DNA from: Filifactor alocis ATCC 35896
GTDB taxonomy: Bacteria; Bacillota; Clostridia; Peptostreptococcales; Filifactoraceae
Length of the DNA: 64,000 bases
NCBI RefSeq assembly: GCF_000163895.2
Contig: NC_016630.1
Span: forward strand, 744,001 to 808,000
Reading direction: 5' to 3'
Positions 33,053 through 42,387 of this stretch are shown here, one piece after another. The stretch's first letter is position 1. Every line of letters starts with the position of its first letter. A program made the position numbers and the translations under genes. The notes under the pieces were generated by a model. The model had not been told where the DNA came from. It saw only the letters and a list, made by a program, of their open reading frames with translations, and did no database searches.

Positions 33053-34099
33053 TTATAGGTCATCCTCTATCACACTTGACTTTGCATACGCTGAAACTTT
33101 TCCTTCAAAAAAATCTGTTTTGATTGCATTGGGGTCAGAATATTCACTGACCCAAGACATGGATTCAGGCTCTCTCTGATATCCTTCATAAATCGGCTCA
33201 AATCCCAATCCCCTACAGCGCAAGTTCCCTAAATATTTCAAGTAATCTTCCACCATTTGCATCGTTAATCCTTTGATATGATCTCCAATCACATAGTTCG
33301 CCCACTTGATTTCTTCTTCGACCCCTTGTCGAATCATATTACGAAACACTTCGATATTTTCCGGTGTAAAAAGTTCCGGTTCTTCTTTTTTCAGCTCCAA
33401 AATAATGGAACGGAACAACCACAGATGTGAATTCTCGTCTCGGTTGATATATCGAATCTCTTGAACAGTTCCCGGCATTTTGCCATTCCTTCCGAGAGCA
33501 TAGAAGAACATAAATCCGGAATAAAAATAAATTCCTTCCAAAATATAGTTCGCAATGACTGTTTTTACCAAATTATATTTTGTACGATTGTAGTAGAAGT
33601 CATTGTACTGATCTCCGATAAATTTATTTCGAGCAAGTAAAAACGGATCATCCTTCCATTGATACAGGATTTCCGTTCTCTCTTCAGGAGAACAGATACT
33701 ATCTAAAATATATCCGTAACTTTGGGAGTGAATTGCCTCTTGATATGCTTGTATCGTAAGACAAAGGTTCACTTCATTTGCAGTAATGAATTCTCCGACA
33801 TTAGGAAGATTCGCAGTTTGTAAGGAATCTAAAAAGATTAGAAAGGATAGAATTTTATCATAAGCTTCTTTTTCCTCAATTTCTAAATTACGATAATCTT
33901 TGATGTCTTGTGTCAAATTGATTTCTTCCGGAATCCAAAAGTTATTCATGGCATGTCGATACCAATCGCTTACCCACGTGTATTTCATATTGTTGAAATC
34001 ATTCAAGTTGGTTGTATTTCCATTTATCATTCTGCGTTTGGAAAGTTCAATATCTCCATTTTCATTGAACAGCTGTTTTCGTTTAATTTCCTCCACCAT
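33053..34099 (-). CDS. nrdB: Ribonucleotide reductase class I, beta subunit
   Basis: Carries the radical cofactor for deoxyribonucleotide synthesis. 348 residues with a complete dimetal site: Asp91 (FLDSLQTAN), Glu121 and His124 (EAIHSQSY), a Glu in YILEGIYF and Glu/His in NRDENSHLW. Tyr128 sits where the radical tyrosine of class Ia/Ib enzymes does. GGGGGAG precedes the ATG. It follows nrdA by 120 bp. Confidence 0.94.
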   Translation of the reverse strand: MVEEIKRKQLFNENGDIELSKRRMINGNTTNLNDFNNMKYTWVSDWYRHAMNNFWIPEEINLTQDIKDYRNLEIEEKEAYDKILSFLIFLDSLQTANLPNVGEFITANEVNLCLTIQAYQEAIHSQSYGYILDSICSPEERTEILYQWKDDPFLLARNKFIGDQYNDFYYNRTKYNLVKTVIANYILEGIYFYSGFMFFYALGRNGKMPGTVQEIRYINRDENSHLWLFRSIILELKKEEPELFTPENIEVFRNMIRQGVEEEIKWANYVIGDHIKGLTMQMVEDYLKYLGNLRCRGLGFEPIYEGYQREPESMSWVSEYSDPNAIKTDFFEGKVSAYAKSSVIEDDL

Positions 34100-34219
34100 T
34101 CTCCCCCTCTTTTATCCACATTCCTTGTTATTCTCTTGTAAAAAAAGGAACTTATCTTCGTTATTTCTTCATTCTTTCTTTCCGTTTCTCTGCTGTTCCG
34201 ATTCAGTTACAGAATCTTT

Positions 34220-36757
34220 TTATGCACTGCAACTATCACACTCTTCGACTTCGAGCGACTTGCTTCTCACATAGTAGATTGTCTTTACGCCATGTTCATA
34301 CGCACTGATATAGAGTTTCAACATGCGACTCATGCTGAACTCTGTTGTGATATACAGGTTTACCGACTGTGATTGGTCAATGTGTCTCTGTCTGATTCCC
34401 GCGGATTGAATCACCCAATTTTGGTCAATTTCATGAGCATTTTCATACATCCAAAAAGTTTCTGCCGTCAAATCAGGTGCAACTCGAGGAACAATCTGTC
34501 CTTTCTTCTCTTCCAAGAAATACCGTTTCATCACAGGATCAATCGATGCCGTCGTACCTGAAATAACAGATGTGGAACCTGTCGGCGCAACTGCCATCAA
34601 ATATCCGTTTCTCATTCCATATTGATTTACTTCTTTTCTCAGCTCATTCCAACGAGTTGAATGATAGTTTCTCTTATCAAAATAATTTCCGTTGCTCCAA
34701 TCGGAACCTTCAAAGTAAGGATAAGCACCTTTTTCTTTACTCAGCTCACAACTTGTTTTGATTGCAAAATAATTGATATCTTCGTACACTTCATCGGCGA
34801 ATTTCAGATGCTCCTCACTTTGAAATAGCATTCCGTTTTTAACCAAACTGTGATGATATCCGCTTGTCCCAAGCCCGATAGCACGATATTTTTGGTTTGT
34901 TATCTTTGCATAAGGAAGAGGATAGTAATTTAACTCAATGACATTATCCAATGCTCTTACAACAGTAGACACCACTTCTTCCAACTCTTTTTTGTTTTTT
35001 ACATCTATGTTTCCAAGAACCAACGATGCTAAATTACATACTACAAAATCTCCTGCTTTGTTCTTCTCTACAACAATTTCTTCCCCGTCCACAACAACGA
35101 TTTCTGTCGAAATTGATTCAATCGCTTGCATATTTTGTGCAATTTCCGTACAAAGATTGGATGAATAAATCATTCCTTTGTGTGAGTTCGGATTGTATTC
35201 ATTGACGATATCACGATTGAACACAAACGGCGTTCCGGTTTCGATTGCTGAACGCAGTATCAATCGCACCATATCTTTAATTGTTATAACTCTCTTGTCA
35301 ATGCGGGAATCTTCTATACAACTTTGGTATTTTTCTTCCCATTCTTCTCCATAGCAATCTTCCAAACGGAAACCTTTTACCTGTTCAATTTCATGAGGAC
35401 ACATCATATACCAGTTGGCATCACGATTTTCTTTTGCCAATTTCCAAAAATAATTCGGAACACAGATTGCAGGAAACACATCATGAGCTTTCATACGGTC
35501 GTCTCCGTTATTCGTACGAATCTGCAAAAACTCCGGCACATCTTTGTGCCAAATGTCCAAATATACCGCACAGGCACCTTGACGAACTCCCAGCTGATCC
35601 ACTGCAACAGCGGTATCGTTCGCTAACTTAATCCAACGGATGACACCTCCTGCGACTCCCTTATGCCCTCGAATATCCGAACCCATCGCACGAACTTTCC
35701 CAAAATAAAGTCCCATTCCTCCACCATGCTTTGACACCTGTGAAAAATTGGTGATGGAGCGGTAAATTCCATCCAAGGTATCCGGTACTGTATCAATAAA
35801 GCAAGAAGATAACTGATGAAACGGCTTTCGTGCATTCGACATGGTCGGCGTTGCCATCGTTACCTTCAGTTGGCTGATGACATCGTAGATTTTTTTTGCC
35901 CATTTCACCTTATTCTCTTTTTCCGGAATCGCTAAGTGCATTGCAATTCCCATAAACATTTCTTGGACTTTCTCCAATACTTCGCCTTCTCTATCGGTAA
36001 TTAAATAACGCTTGATTACCAAGTCCAGTCCGCTGTAATTGAACAAATAATCTCTTTCTTGTTTCAAATAGGATTCCAGTTCATCAATTTCATCCTCTTG
36101 ATATTGTTCCAAAATATAGTCTCCATAGCGTTTTTCTTTTGTTAAGTAATGGATTTTATCACGAAAAGAATATAATTCTAATCGATTGGCTCTCTCCTCA
36201 ATTCGTTTATTTAGTTGCAAAGATAAAAGTCTTGCCGCAACAAACTCCCACTTTGGAGCCTCTTTGCTTGTCAGTTCACTTGCCGCACGAATCAAGATGC
36301 CCAAATATTCTTCTTCTGTCATATTTGTTTTGATAAAAGCTTTGAATTTTTGGAACAGAAAGGTAAGATTGTAAACATCTTCCGTAAAAATTTTTTGTAT
36401 CTCTCTTAACTCCTCCACAATCGATTTATCCGAAAAATAATCCTCAAAGTCTTCTATCACTTTTCGCATCGTATGATGACTTGCTCGATATAGAATATAA
36501 GATTTTACCACAGCGTAGTAGTTGTTCTCAATCAACACAATTTCTACCAAATCCTGAATTTCTTCCACTGTAACGATATGCCCTTTCGGAAACTGTGTTC
36601 TCACTCTCTCCTCGATGGTATCTACCATACTCCTAATCTTCTCGGAATCAACCGGAAGACCTACGCTCAAAAACGCTTTTTGAATCGCTGTTTCAATCTT
36701 TGAAGTGTCAAATTCTCTTTTTTCTCCACTTCTTTTCAAAATCTGCATCTCTTGCAC
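34220..36757 (-). CDS. nrdA: Ribonucleotide reductase class I, alpha subunit
   Basis: 845-residue catalytic subunit. An N-terminal ATP-cone (about 1-95, LKRSGEKREFDTSKIETAI) indicates dATP feedback control. The catalytic core has FHQLSSCFID, VCNLASLVLG and PTGSTSVISGTTASIDP; the radical-transfer Tyr pair is in IYYVRS, and the redox cysteines are at the very end (ECDSCSA). Translation could start at ATG 36757 or three codons later. No NrdR box is obvious. Confidence 0.96.
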   Translation of the reverse strand: MQEMQILKRSGEKREFDTSKIETAIQKAFLSVGLPVDSEKIRSMVDTIEERVRTQFPKGHIVTVEEIQDLVEIVLIENNYYAVVKSYILYRASHHTMRKVIEDFEDYFSDKSIVEELREIQKIFTEDVYNLTFLFQKFKAFIKTNMTEEEYLGILIRAASELTSKEAPKWEFVAARLLSLQLNKRIEERANRLELYSFRDKIHYLTKEKRYGDYILEQYQEDEIDELESYLKQERDYLFNYSGLDLVIKRYLITDREGEVLEKVQEMFMGIAMHLAIPEKENKVKWAKKIYDVISQLKVTMATPTMSNARKPFHQLSSCFIDTVPDTLDGIYRSITNFSQVSKHGGGMGLYFGKVRAMGSDIRGHKGVAGGVIRWIKLANDTAVAVDQLGVRQGACAVYLDIWHKDVPEFLQIRTNNGDDRMKAHDVFPAICVPNYFWKLAKENRDANWYMMCPHEIEQVKGFRLEDCYGEEWEEKYQSCIEDSRIDKRVITIKDMVRLILRSAIETGTPFVFNRDIVNEYNPNSHKGMIYSSNLCTEIAQNMQAIESISTEIVVVDGEEIVVEKNKAGDFVVCNLASLVLGNIDVKNKKELEEVVSTVVRALDNVIELNYYPLPYAKITNQKYRAIGLGTSGYHHSLVKNGMLFQSEEHLKFADEVYEDINYFAIKTSCELSKEKGAYPYFEGSDWSNGNYFDKRNYHSTRWNELRKEVNQYGMRNGYLMAVAPTGSTSVISGTTASIDPVMKRYFLEEKKGQIVPRVAPDLTAETFWMYENAHEIDQNWVIQSAGIRQRHIDQSQSVNLYITTEFSMSRMLKLYISAYEHGVKTIYYVRSKSLEVEECDSCSA

Positions 36758-36792
36758 TCACTTTCTATATTTTGTATTTTTTAAAATAGTTG

Positions 36793-36820
36793 TTTATAAT
36801 AATACCATAGATATTGACAA
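36793..36820 (-). promoter_or_regulatory. nrdAB promoter
   Basis: TTGTCA (36815-36820), 16-bp spacer, TATAAA (36793-36798) on the minus strand, 35 bp upstream of nrdA. Confidence 0.65.
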
Positions 36821-36913
36821 CTGAAACAGTATCAGTGAACAAAAATTTGCAAATTTCATGACAAAAATATTCTATGCTTTCTTCATTCCATAGAATAACA
36901 ACTTAACTATTTT

Positions 36914-37600
36914 TTAGAACATATCAGCGTCTTGATAGATACTTTCTTTCAGTAAAAAATGATTTTTTTTGCACACAAGCAAACCTTCCTTCTGCATTTT
37001 GCCTATCTCTTTTGACAATGCGGTTCTATCGACATTCAAATAATCAGCCAGCTGTTGTCTGTCAAACGGGATTGTAAATTCATTTTTTTGTTTTTTGATC
37101 GAAACAAAACTTAAATACGAAATCAATTTTCCTCGAATTGTTTTGGAACTCGTATGAAATACTCTGTTGGAAAGAAACAAATTCTTCCGTGTGGATATGG
37201 TGAGCAGATTTGTGATTAGTTTTGTTTTCCAAGATTCAAAACCTGAGTGATAGGATGTTGTTATGTTTCCGATATTCAAAAAAAATATGTTACAAGTTTC
37301 ATTGGCACAAACATCGACTGCCAAAGGTTCATTTCCCAAAAACGCATAGGTTTCCGCAAAGAAATCCCCGACTCCTATATAGGAAAGTATGGTCTTATTT
37401 CCCAATAAGTCAATACTTTCTACCGTAACGCTTCCGGATAACACGATTCCCATTTTTTTTGTGGTAGAGCCTGCATATAAGATGGTTTCTCCTTTTTCAT
37501 AGCTCTTTTCTTCATAGCGAAGAACTTCAAGAGCAGACTGAATTTCTTCATCAGACATTCCTTTAAAAATCACAAATTTTTTCATTCTTTCAAGTTTCAT
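36914..37600 (-). CDS. Crp/Fnr family regulator, HcpR-like by context
   Basis: 228 residues: an N-terminal cyclic-nucleotide-binding-type beta-roll (about 10-120, with GSVTVESIDLLGNKTIL and GVGDFFAETYAFLG) and a C-terminal winged helix (FDRQQLADYLNVDRTALSKEI). The Cys pattern of oxygen-sensing FNR is missing. It is divergent from the hcp operon with three palindromes between, so it likely controls that operon and itself in response to NO or redox stress, as HcpR does. GAGGAG precedes the ATG. Confidence 0.9.
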   Translation of the reverse strand: MKLERMKKFVIFKGMSDEEIQSALEVLRYEEKSYEKGETILYAGSTTKKMGIVLSGSVTVESIDLLGNKTILSYIGVGDFFAETYAFLGNEPLAVDVCANETCNIFFLNIGNITTSYHSGFESWKTKLITNLLTISTRKNLFLSNRVFHTSSKTIRGKLISYLSFVSIKKQKNEFTIPFDRQQLADYLNVDRTALSKEIGKMQKEGLLVCKKNHFLLKESIYQDADMF

Positions 37601-37627
37601 AATGACTCCTCAATAATTTTCTAAAAT

Positions 37628-37678
37628 GTGGTAATTACCACTTATTTTCTGTAGTTACTATACTATACTGTAATTACA
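37628..37678. promoter_or_regulatory. Three related palindromes in the crp/fnr-hcp intergenic region
   Basis: GTGGTAATTACCAC (37628-37641, perfect), TGTAGTTACT (37650-37659, imperfect) and TGTAATTACA (37669-37678, perfect) with centres 20 and 19 bp apart, about two helical turns. A plus-strand TTACCA-18 bp-TATACT promoter overlaps them. Likely binding sites of the adjacent Crp/Fnr regulator. Confidence 0.75.
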
Positions 37679-37712
37679 AAGTCAAAGGAAATCATTATAG
37701 GGGGAAATATTG

Positions 37713-38504
37713 ATGATAAGAAAAATAATTAAAATTAACGAAGATAAATGTGACGGATGCGGAATATGTGTAACAGCATGTCACGAAGGGGCGATAGACA
37801 TCATAGATGGCAAAGCGAAGTTGACAAGAGAAAGTTTTTGCGACGGACTTGGCGACTGTTTACCGAATTGTCCTCAAGGAGCTATTACATTTGAAGAAAG
37901 AGAAGCTCCGGCATACGATGAAAAAGCCGTAAAAAAAATGCAAAAGGAAAAAGCTGAAAAATTATTATCTGAAAAATTACTAACGGAGAATAATAACTTG
38001 ACTGAACACGAAAAACAAATACAACTACAGATGTCAATGCATGCAGCGGGACAAGGATGTTCGGGTGCAAGATTTATGACATTTGATAAACCGAAGGAAG
38101 AGACAGTACAAACAGATATAGGATATGTAAAGCCTGTTTCAAGACTTGGACAATGGCCATGTCAAATCAAATTGGTTCCTGTGAAAGCGCCGTTCTTTGA
38201 TGGTGCGAAGCTTTTGATCGCTGCCGACTGTACTGCATTTGCTTATGCCAATTTACACGATGAATTTATGAAAGGCAAAATCACATTGATAGGATGTCCT
38301 AAACTGGATGAAGGCGATTACTCTGAAAAATTGACACAAATCATAGCAGAAAATGATATCAAAAGCGTTACTGTTGTCAGAATGGAAGTTCCTTGTTGTG
38401 GTGGAATGCAAAGAGCAGCAGAAACTGCACTTCGTAACAGCGGTAAGTTTATCCCATGGCAAATTATCACCATTACAAGAGACGGCAAAATTTTAGATTT
38501 ATAA
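37713..38504 (+). CDS. 4Fe-4S dicluster ferredoxin-like protein of the hcp operon
   Basis: 263 residues. The first 60 form a two-cluster ferredoxin (CDGCGICVTACHEGA, then FCDGLGDCLPNCPQGAI). The remainder has GCSGARFM, QWPCQIKLVPVKAPFFDGAKL, CPKLDEGDY and EVPCCGG, a family usually found beside hcp or rubredoxin genes in anaerobes. Probably donates electrons to Hcp. GGGGG eight bases before ATG 37713 decides the start. First gene of the operon. Confidence 0.92.
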   Translation: MIRKIIKINEDKCDGCGICVTACHEGAIDIIDGKAKLTRESFCDGLGDCLPNCPQGAITFEEREAPAYDEKAVKKMQKEKAEKLLSEKLLTENNNLTEHEKQIQLQMSMHAAGQGCSGARFMTFDKPKEETVQTDIGYVKPVSRLGQWPCQIKLVPVKAPFFDGAKLLIAADCTAFAYANLHDEFMKGKITLIGCPKLDEGDYSEKLTQIIAENDIKSVTVVRMEVPCCGGMQRAAETALRNSGKFIPWQIITITRDGKILDL

Positions 38505-38518
38505 AAAAAATAAAAAAA

Positions 38519-38532
38519 GTGGTTAAAACCAC
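38519..38532 (+). other. Palindrome GTGGTTAAAACCAC
   Basis: Perfect 6-bp arms around AA, 15 bp after the ferredoxin gene. Resembles the GTGGTAATTACCAC site upstream; may be a weak operator or an mRNA hairpin. No T run follows. Confidence 0.5.
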
Positions 38533-38629
38533 ATACGAATTATTCAAGGTAGAGTATGATTAAGACAAGATAAGATTTAAGCAAGTTAAGATTATTTTAT
38601 AAAAACATGAGAGAAACAGGAGGTATACA

Positions 38630-39316
38630 ATGGCTTATACAGATTGGAAAAATAAAGTAAACGAATTCAAAAAAATTGATGTGAGAGGTGTTGTTGGAAA
38701 CTTTTTTCAAGGCTTGAAAAAGCAAATGAGTGAGTTGCCACAAGGTCAAGGAGTTACTGTGATACAAACCTTTGATCCCATCCCTCTTTATGAAGTAATG
38801 GAAGATTTAGGATTCGAACATCATACAGAAAAAGTAACAGAATCTGAATTCCATGCTCATTTTTACAGAGCAGTAGTAAAACAACAAGAAAAAGATATTC
38901 CTATGCGTCCGGCAGCATTGACTAATATGCCGATTATCGATAAAGAACTTGGAAAAATCTCAGTAGAATTTTGGGATCTTACATGGAATGACAACAAGAG
39001 ACATCTTCCATACGAAATCAGATTATTGCTATCTTTAACCAATGCAGTCGGAGCAGGAAGAATGCGTCAAGCTACTAGAGAACTGGTAAAAGCATATATA
39101 TTCGGGCTTGATAGCGCAGCTTTGGATGATGTGTTTGAATTGCTGGTATGGAATCAGGGAATCGGATATTTCAGTTCTGAAATAGGTCCATCCACCTTGT
39201 TTACAGCATATAAGACAATCAAACAAATGGAATCTCAAGGTAAAGAACGTTCAGAAATCGTTCAAACATTAAAAGAAAAATTCGGTGAAAAAAATCCGGA
39301 TATCAAAGTAGTCTAA
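38630..39316 (+). CDS. DUF2249 domain protein
   Basis: 228 residues. About residues 18-90 match DUF2249, a TusA-like fold common in nitrosative-stress and nitrate-respiration loci (QTFDPIPLYEVMEDLGFEHHTE). The C-terminal 110 residues are mostly helical (AVGAGRMRQATRELVKAYIF) and may have an AhpD-like helical fold without its CxxC; that is a guess. Strong AGGAGG. Third-position and base use are like its neighbours. Confidence 0.8.
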   Translation: MAYTDWKNKVNEFKKIDVRGVVGNFFQGLKKQMSELPQGQGVTVIQTFDPIPLYEVMEDLGFEHHTEKVTESEFHAHFYRAVVKQQEKDIPMRPAALTNMPIIDKELGKISVEFWDLTWNDNKRHLPYEIRLLLSLTNAVGAGRMRQATRELVKAYIFGLDSAALDDVFELLVWNQGIGYFSSEIGPSTLFTAYKTIKQMESQGKERSEIVQTLKEKFGEKNPDIKVV

Positions 39317-39339
39317 AAAAATAATCTAAGGAGGAAATT

Positions 39340-39549
39340 ATGGAACTTACAAGCAAAACCAAATTGAAAGATTTGTTAAACGAATATCCTTGGTTAAAAG
39401 AGGAAATTATAAAAGTAAATGATAAATTCAAATTGCTGAATACCCCTATGTTGGGAAAAGCGGACATAGCTATGATGAGTGAAAAAGCAGACATGGATGT
39501 TGACATATTAATTGCAAAATTGAAAGAACTTATCGCATCACACAACTAA
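39340..39549 (+). CDS. DUF1858 domain protein
   Basis: 69 residues covering a complete DUF1858 domain: TSKTKLKDLLNEYPWLKEEI, then LNTPMLGKADIAMMSEKADM. Such domains sit next to or are fused to Hcp, DUF2249 and DUF438 proteins in anaerobes and may bind a haem or small thiol carrier; function is not proven. GGAGG seven bases upstream; 23 bp after the DUF2249 gene. Confidence 0.85.
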   Translation: MELTSKTKLKDLLNEYPWLKEEIIKVNDKFKLLNTPMLGKADIAMMSEKADMDVDILIAKLKELIASHN

Positions 39550-39566
39550 AAGGAGATGAGTGCAAG

Positions 39567-40220
39567 GTGAAAGAAGAGGCAGGTAAAGTATTTTCCATAG
39601 CAAGAGATAATAAGGCAGTAGACGGTTGCACCATATCGAAAGAAGTACATGGCGGCGAAAACTATATCTCCTATTTTTCAATGGCACAAGATACCGATAT
39701 CAGCGCAGAGTTGTTCCCGTACTACAAGCTTATCATCTTAGCAGAGGGAGAATTAGAACTATACGGATTTTCTGACGAGATAGGAAAACTAAAAGAAAAT
39801 GAAAGTATTGTTACGCCGTTTGATGTACCGGTTGGTATGAAATCGAAATCAGGCGCAATATTTACTGAAATAGCAATCAGGAGGGACAGTATTATGAATA
39901 AAGTGGTAAAAGCGGGCGAAGCATTTCAATTAAGTAATTTAGTGCAATACCAAGATGGAAAAATTGTAAATATGGATGTTGTTCACAACGACAAAATGAA
40001 ATTTGTTGTAATGGCATTTGATGCTGGAACCGGATTATCGGAACACGCTGCACCGGGAGAAGCAATTATCTTTGCATTGGATGGAGAAGCGATTATCGGA
40101 TATGAAGGAACAGAACATGTCCTAAAGTCAGGAGAAAATTTCCATTTTGCAAAAGCCGGAAAACACTATGTAAAAGCGGATAAAAAATTCAAAATGGCTC
40201 TTCTGTTGACCTTGGAATAA
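39567..40220 (+). CDS. Two-domain cupin protein
   Basis: 217 residues with two cupin barrels. The second (about 110-217) has LSEHAAPGEAIIFALDGEAIIGYEG and the ending GENFHFAKAGKHYVKA, giving a His/Glu metal site; the first is degenerate (KLIILAEGELELYGFSDE). The start is GTG 39567 with AGGAG 12 bases away, a poor spacing. Fourth gene of the hcp operon. Role unknown, perhaps metal or redox sensing. Confidence 0.82.
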   Translation: MKEEAGKVFSIARDNKAVDGCTISKEVHGGENYISYFSMAQDTDISAELFPYYKLIILAEGELELYGFSDEIGKLKENESIVTPFDVPVGMKSKSGAIFTEIAIRRDSIMNKVVKAGEAFQLSNLVQYQDGKIVNMDVVHNDKMKFVVMAFDAGTGLSEHAAPGEAIIFALDGEAIIGYEGTEHVLKSGENFHFAKAGKHYVKADKKFKMALLLTLE

Positions 40221-40264
40221 GTAGTATAAATGGGATTGAATGATATAGAAAGGGTGAATCTATC

Positions 40265-40531
40265 ATGTCCAAAAGACCAAAAATAACCATCACCCTGGTT
40301 GATAAGGTAGGCAAGGGGATGTGCCACAGGGGACACAAAATAGGAGACAGTTGGGACTATGATCACGATAGAGGGGCATTGTGTCCCTTAGTGATGCATA
40401 CACTGTTTCCAATGATTGATATTGTGAGATACGGAGGAACACTTCCTGTTTCACACACCGGAAGAGCAAGGTTTTGTTGTCCGGATGCAGATGTAATCAA
40501 TATTTTTGAAATTAAAGAGGGGGAAGATTAA
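40265..40531 (+). CDS. TIGR04076 family protein
   Basis: 88 residues rich in Cys and His: GKGMCHRGHKIGD, DRGALCPLVMHTLFP and ARFCCPDADVINIFEI. It matches the small TIGR04076 family of anaerobes, function unknown, likely metal-binding. AAAGGG precedes the ATG; the stop abuts hcp directly. Confidence 0.85.
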   Translation: MSKRPKITITLVDKVGKGMCHRGHKIGDSWDYDHDRGALCPLVMHTLFPMIDIVRYGGTLPVSHTGRARFCCPDADVINIFEIKEGED

Positions 40532-42163
40532 ATGAGTATGTTTTGTTATCAATGTCAGGAAACTGTGAAAGGAATAGGTTGTACTGTAAAAGGGGTATGT
40601 GGTAAAACCGAAGATGTTGCAAAACTTCAGGATTTATTGATATACACAGTAAAAGGAGTTTCCAACATCGTAGTGGAAGAAAAAATTGATATTAAAGAAT
40701 TGGATGAATTGAACTATCAATTCTTGAACAGTCTTTTCATGACCATTACAAATGCTAATTTCGATGAAGAATCAATCGAAAATCAAATAAAAAAAATGTT
40801 CGTATTGCGTGACCGTTTAAGAGAGAATACTCAACTTGAAAATTTGCATGATGCATCAACTTTTGTTGTAGAATCAAAAGAACAAATGTTGTTAAAAGCA
40901 TCCACTGTAGGCGTACTGGCAACCGTAAACGAGGATATCCGTTCACTGAGAGAGCTGATTATTTACGGATTGAAGGGTATGGCAGCTTATGCAGAGCATG
41001 CATGGAACTTAGGGAAAAAGAACTTTGATGTACTATCCTTTATGTACGAAGCTTTAGCAGCTACATTGGATGATTCCCTTACTATAGATGACTTGGTTCA
41101 ATTAACATTGAAAACCGGAGAAATCGGAGTACAAGCTATGGCACTCCTTGACGAGGCAAATACAAGCAAATACGGACATCCTGAAATTACAAAAGTAAAC
41201 ATCGGTGTAAGAAACAATCCTGCAATCCTGATTTCAGGACATGATTTGACAGATTTGGAACAGTTGTTGGAACAAACAGAAGGAACCGGAGTTGACGTAT
41301 ATACTCATAGCGAAATGCTTCCGGCTCACTACTATCCAAAGTTCAAAAAGTATGAACACTTTGCAGGTAACTATGGAAATGCGTGGTGGAAACAGGTAGA
41401 AGAATTTGACTCCTTCAACGGACCAATTTTATTTACAACAAACTGTATCGTTCCGCCAAGAAAAGAAGAAATCAGAAACAGAATTTTCACAACAGGTGCT
41501 ACCGGTTATCCGGGATGTAAACATATTACAGCTGATGAAAACGGAAAGAAAGACTTCTCTGAAATCATCGCTCTTGCAAAAACACTACCTTCGCCAACAG
41601 AAATTGAAACAGGAATCATCGTAGGAGGATTCGCACACAATCAAGTTCTTTCCTTAGCTGACAAAATCGTAGAAGCGGTAAAAAGCGGAGCTATCAAAAA
41701 ATTCTTTGTTATGGCAGGTTGTGACGGTAGAATGAAATCCAGAAGTTATTATACTGAATTTGCACAAAAACTACCGAACGATACTGTTATCCTAACAGCA
41801 GGTTGTGCAAAATACAGATACAACAAACTGAACCTACCTGATATTAACGGCATCCCAAGAGTATTGGATGCAGGACAATGTAACGATTCTTACTCGTTAG
41901 CGGTAATCGCATTGAAATTGAAAGAAGTATTCGGCTTAGATGACATCAATGAATTGCCTATCGCTTTCAATATTGCATGGTATGAGCAAAAAGCAGTAAT
42001 CGTATTGTTGGCACTTCTTTACCTTGGAGTTAAAAATATTCACTTAGGACCGACTTTACCGGGATTCTTATCTCCAAATGTTGCAAAAGTCCTTGTAGAA
42101 AACTTCGGAATCGCAACCATCGGTGAAGTAGAAGACGATATTGAGTTATTTATGAATATGTAA
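40532..42163 (+). CDS. hcp: Hydroxylamine reductase / hybrid-cluster protein
   Basis: 543 residues. The N-terminal cluster ligands Cys5, Cys8, Cys17, Cys23 (FCYQCQET...GCTVKGVC) give the CX2CX8CX5C pattern of anaerobe Hcp. Hybrid-cluster ligands appear in NCIVPP, TGATGYPGCKHI, AGCDGR, TAGCAKY and LDAGQCNDSYS. Family members reduce NO to N2O and hydroxylamine to ammonia. GGGGGAAG precedes the ATG. Last gene of the operon, followed by a terminator. Confidence 0.97.
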   Translation: MSMFCYQCQETVKGIGCTVKGVCGKTEDVAKLQDLLIYTVKGVSNIVVEEKIDIKELDELNYQFLNSLFMTITNANFDEESIENQIKKMFVLRDRLRENTQLENLHDASTFVVESKEQMLLKASTVGVLATVNEDIRSLRELIIYGLKGMAAYAEHAWNLGKKNFDVLSFMYEALAATLDDSLTIDDLVQLTLKTGEIGVQAMALLDEANTSKYGHPEITKVNIGVRNNPAILISGHDLTDLEQLLEQTEGTGVDVYTHSEMLPAHYYPKFKKYEHFAGNYGNAWWKQVEEFDSFNGPILFTTNCIVPPRKEEIRNRIFTTGATGYPGCKHITADENGKKDFSEIIALAKTLPSPTEIETGIIVGGFAHNQVLSLADKIVEAVKSGAIKKFFVMAGCDGRMKSRSYYTEFAQKLPNDTVILTAGCAKYRYNKLNLPDINGIPRVLDAGQCNDSYSLAVIALKLKEVFGLDDINELPIAFNIAWYEQKAVIVLLALLYLGVKNIHLGPTLPGFLSPNVAKVLVENFGIATIGEVEDDIELFMNM

Positions 42164-42193
42164 GAAAACAAATGATAAAAACAATCTATTACA

Positions 42194-42228
42194 AAAACGA
42201 CCGGAAATCTATTCCCGGTCGTTTTTTT
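42194..42228 (+). terminator. hcp operon terminator
   Basis: Stem ACGACCGG/CCGGTCGT followed by seven T. Confidence 0.92.
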
Positions 42229-42387
42229 GCGTAATAAATATTAAAATCATACTATCAAATATTCGTCTTACAACGAACCTATATCTCACTTGTGATGAAA
42301 ATCGGTAAAATGACAATCTATCGTATATTCATTTCTAACTGATGAAGACTGCCATGATTAGATTTGTTTTTTCTACACCAATCCCAT

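Noticed and set aside
36758..36910. NrdR boxes upstream of nrdA
   Set aside because: An AT-rich stretch ATACAAAATATAG is only a loose match and is not duplicated at the expected spacing.
38608..38660. Small ORF beginning ATGAGAGAAACAGGAGG before the DUF2249 gene
   Set aside because: It contains the ribosome binding site of the DUF2249 gene and reads only 17 codons in another frame with no site of its own.
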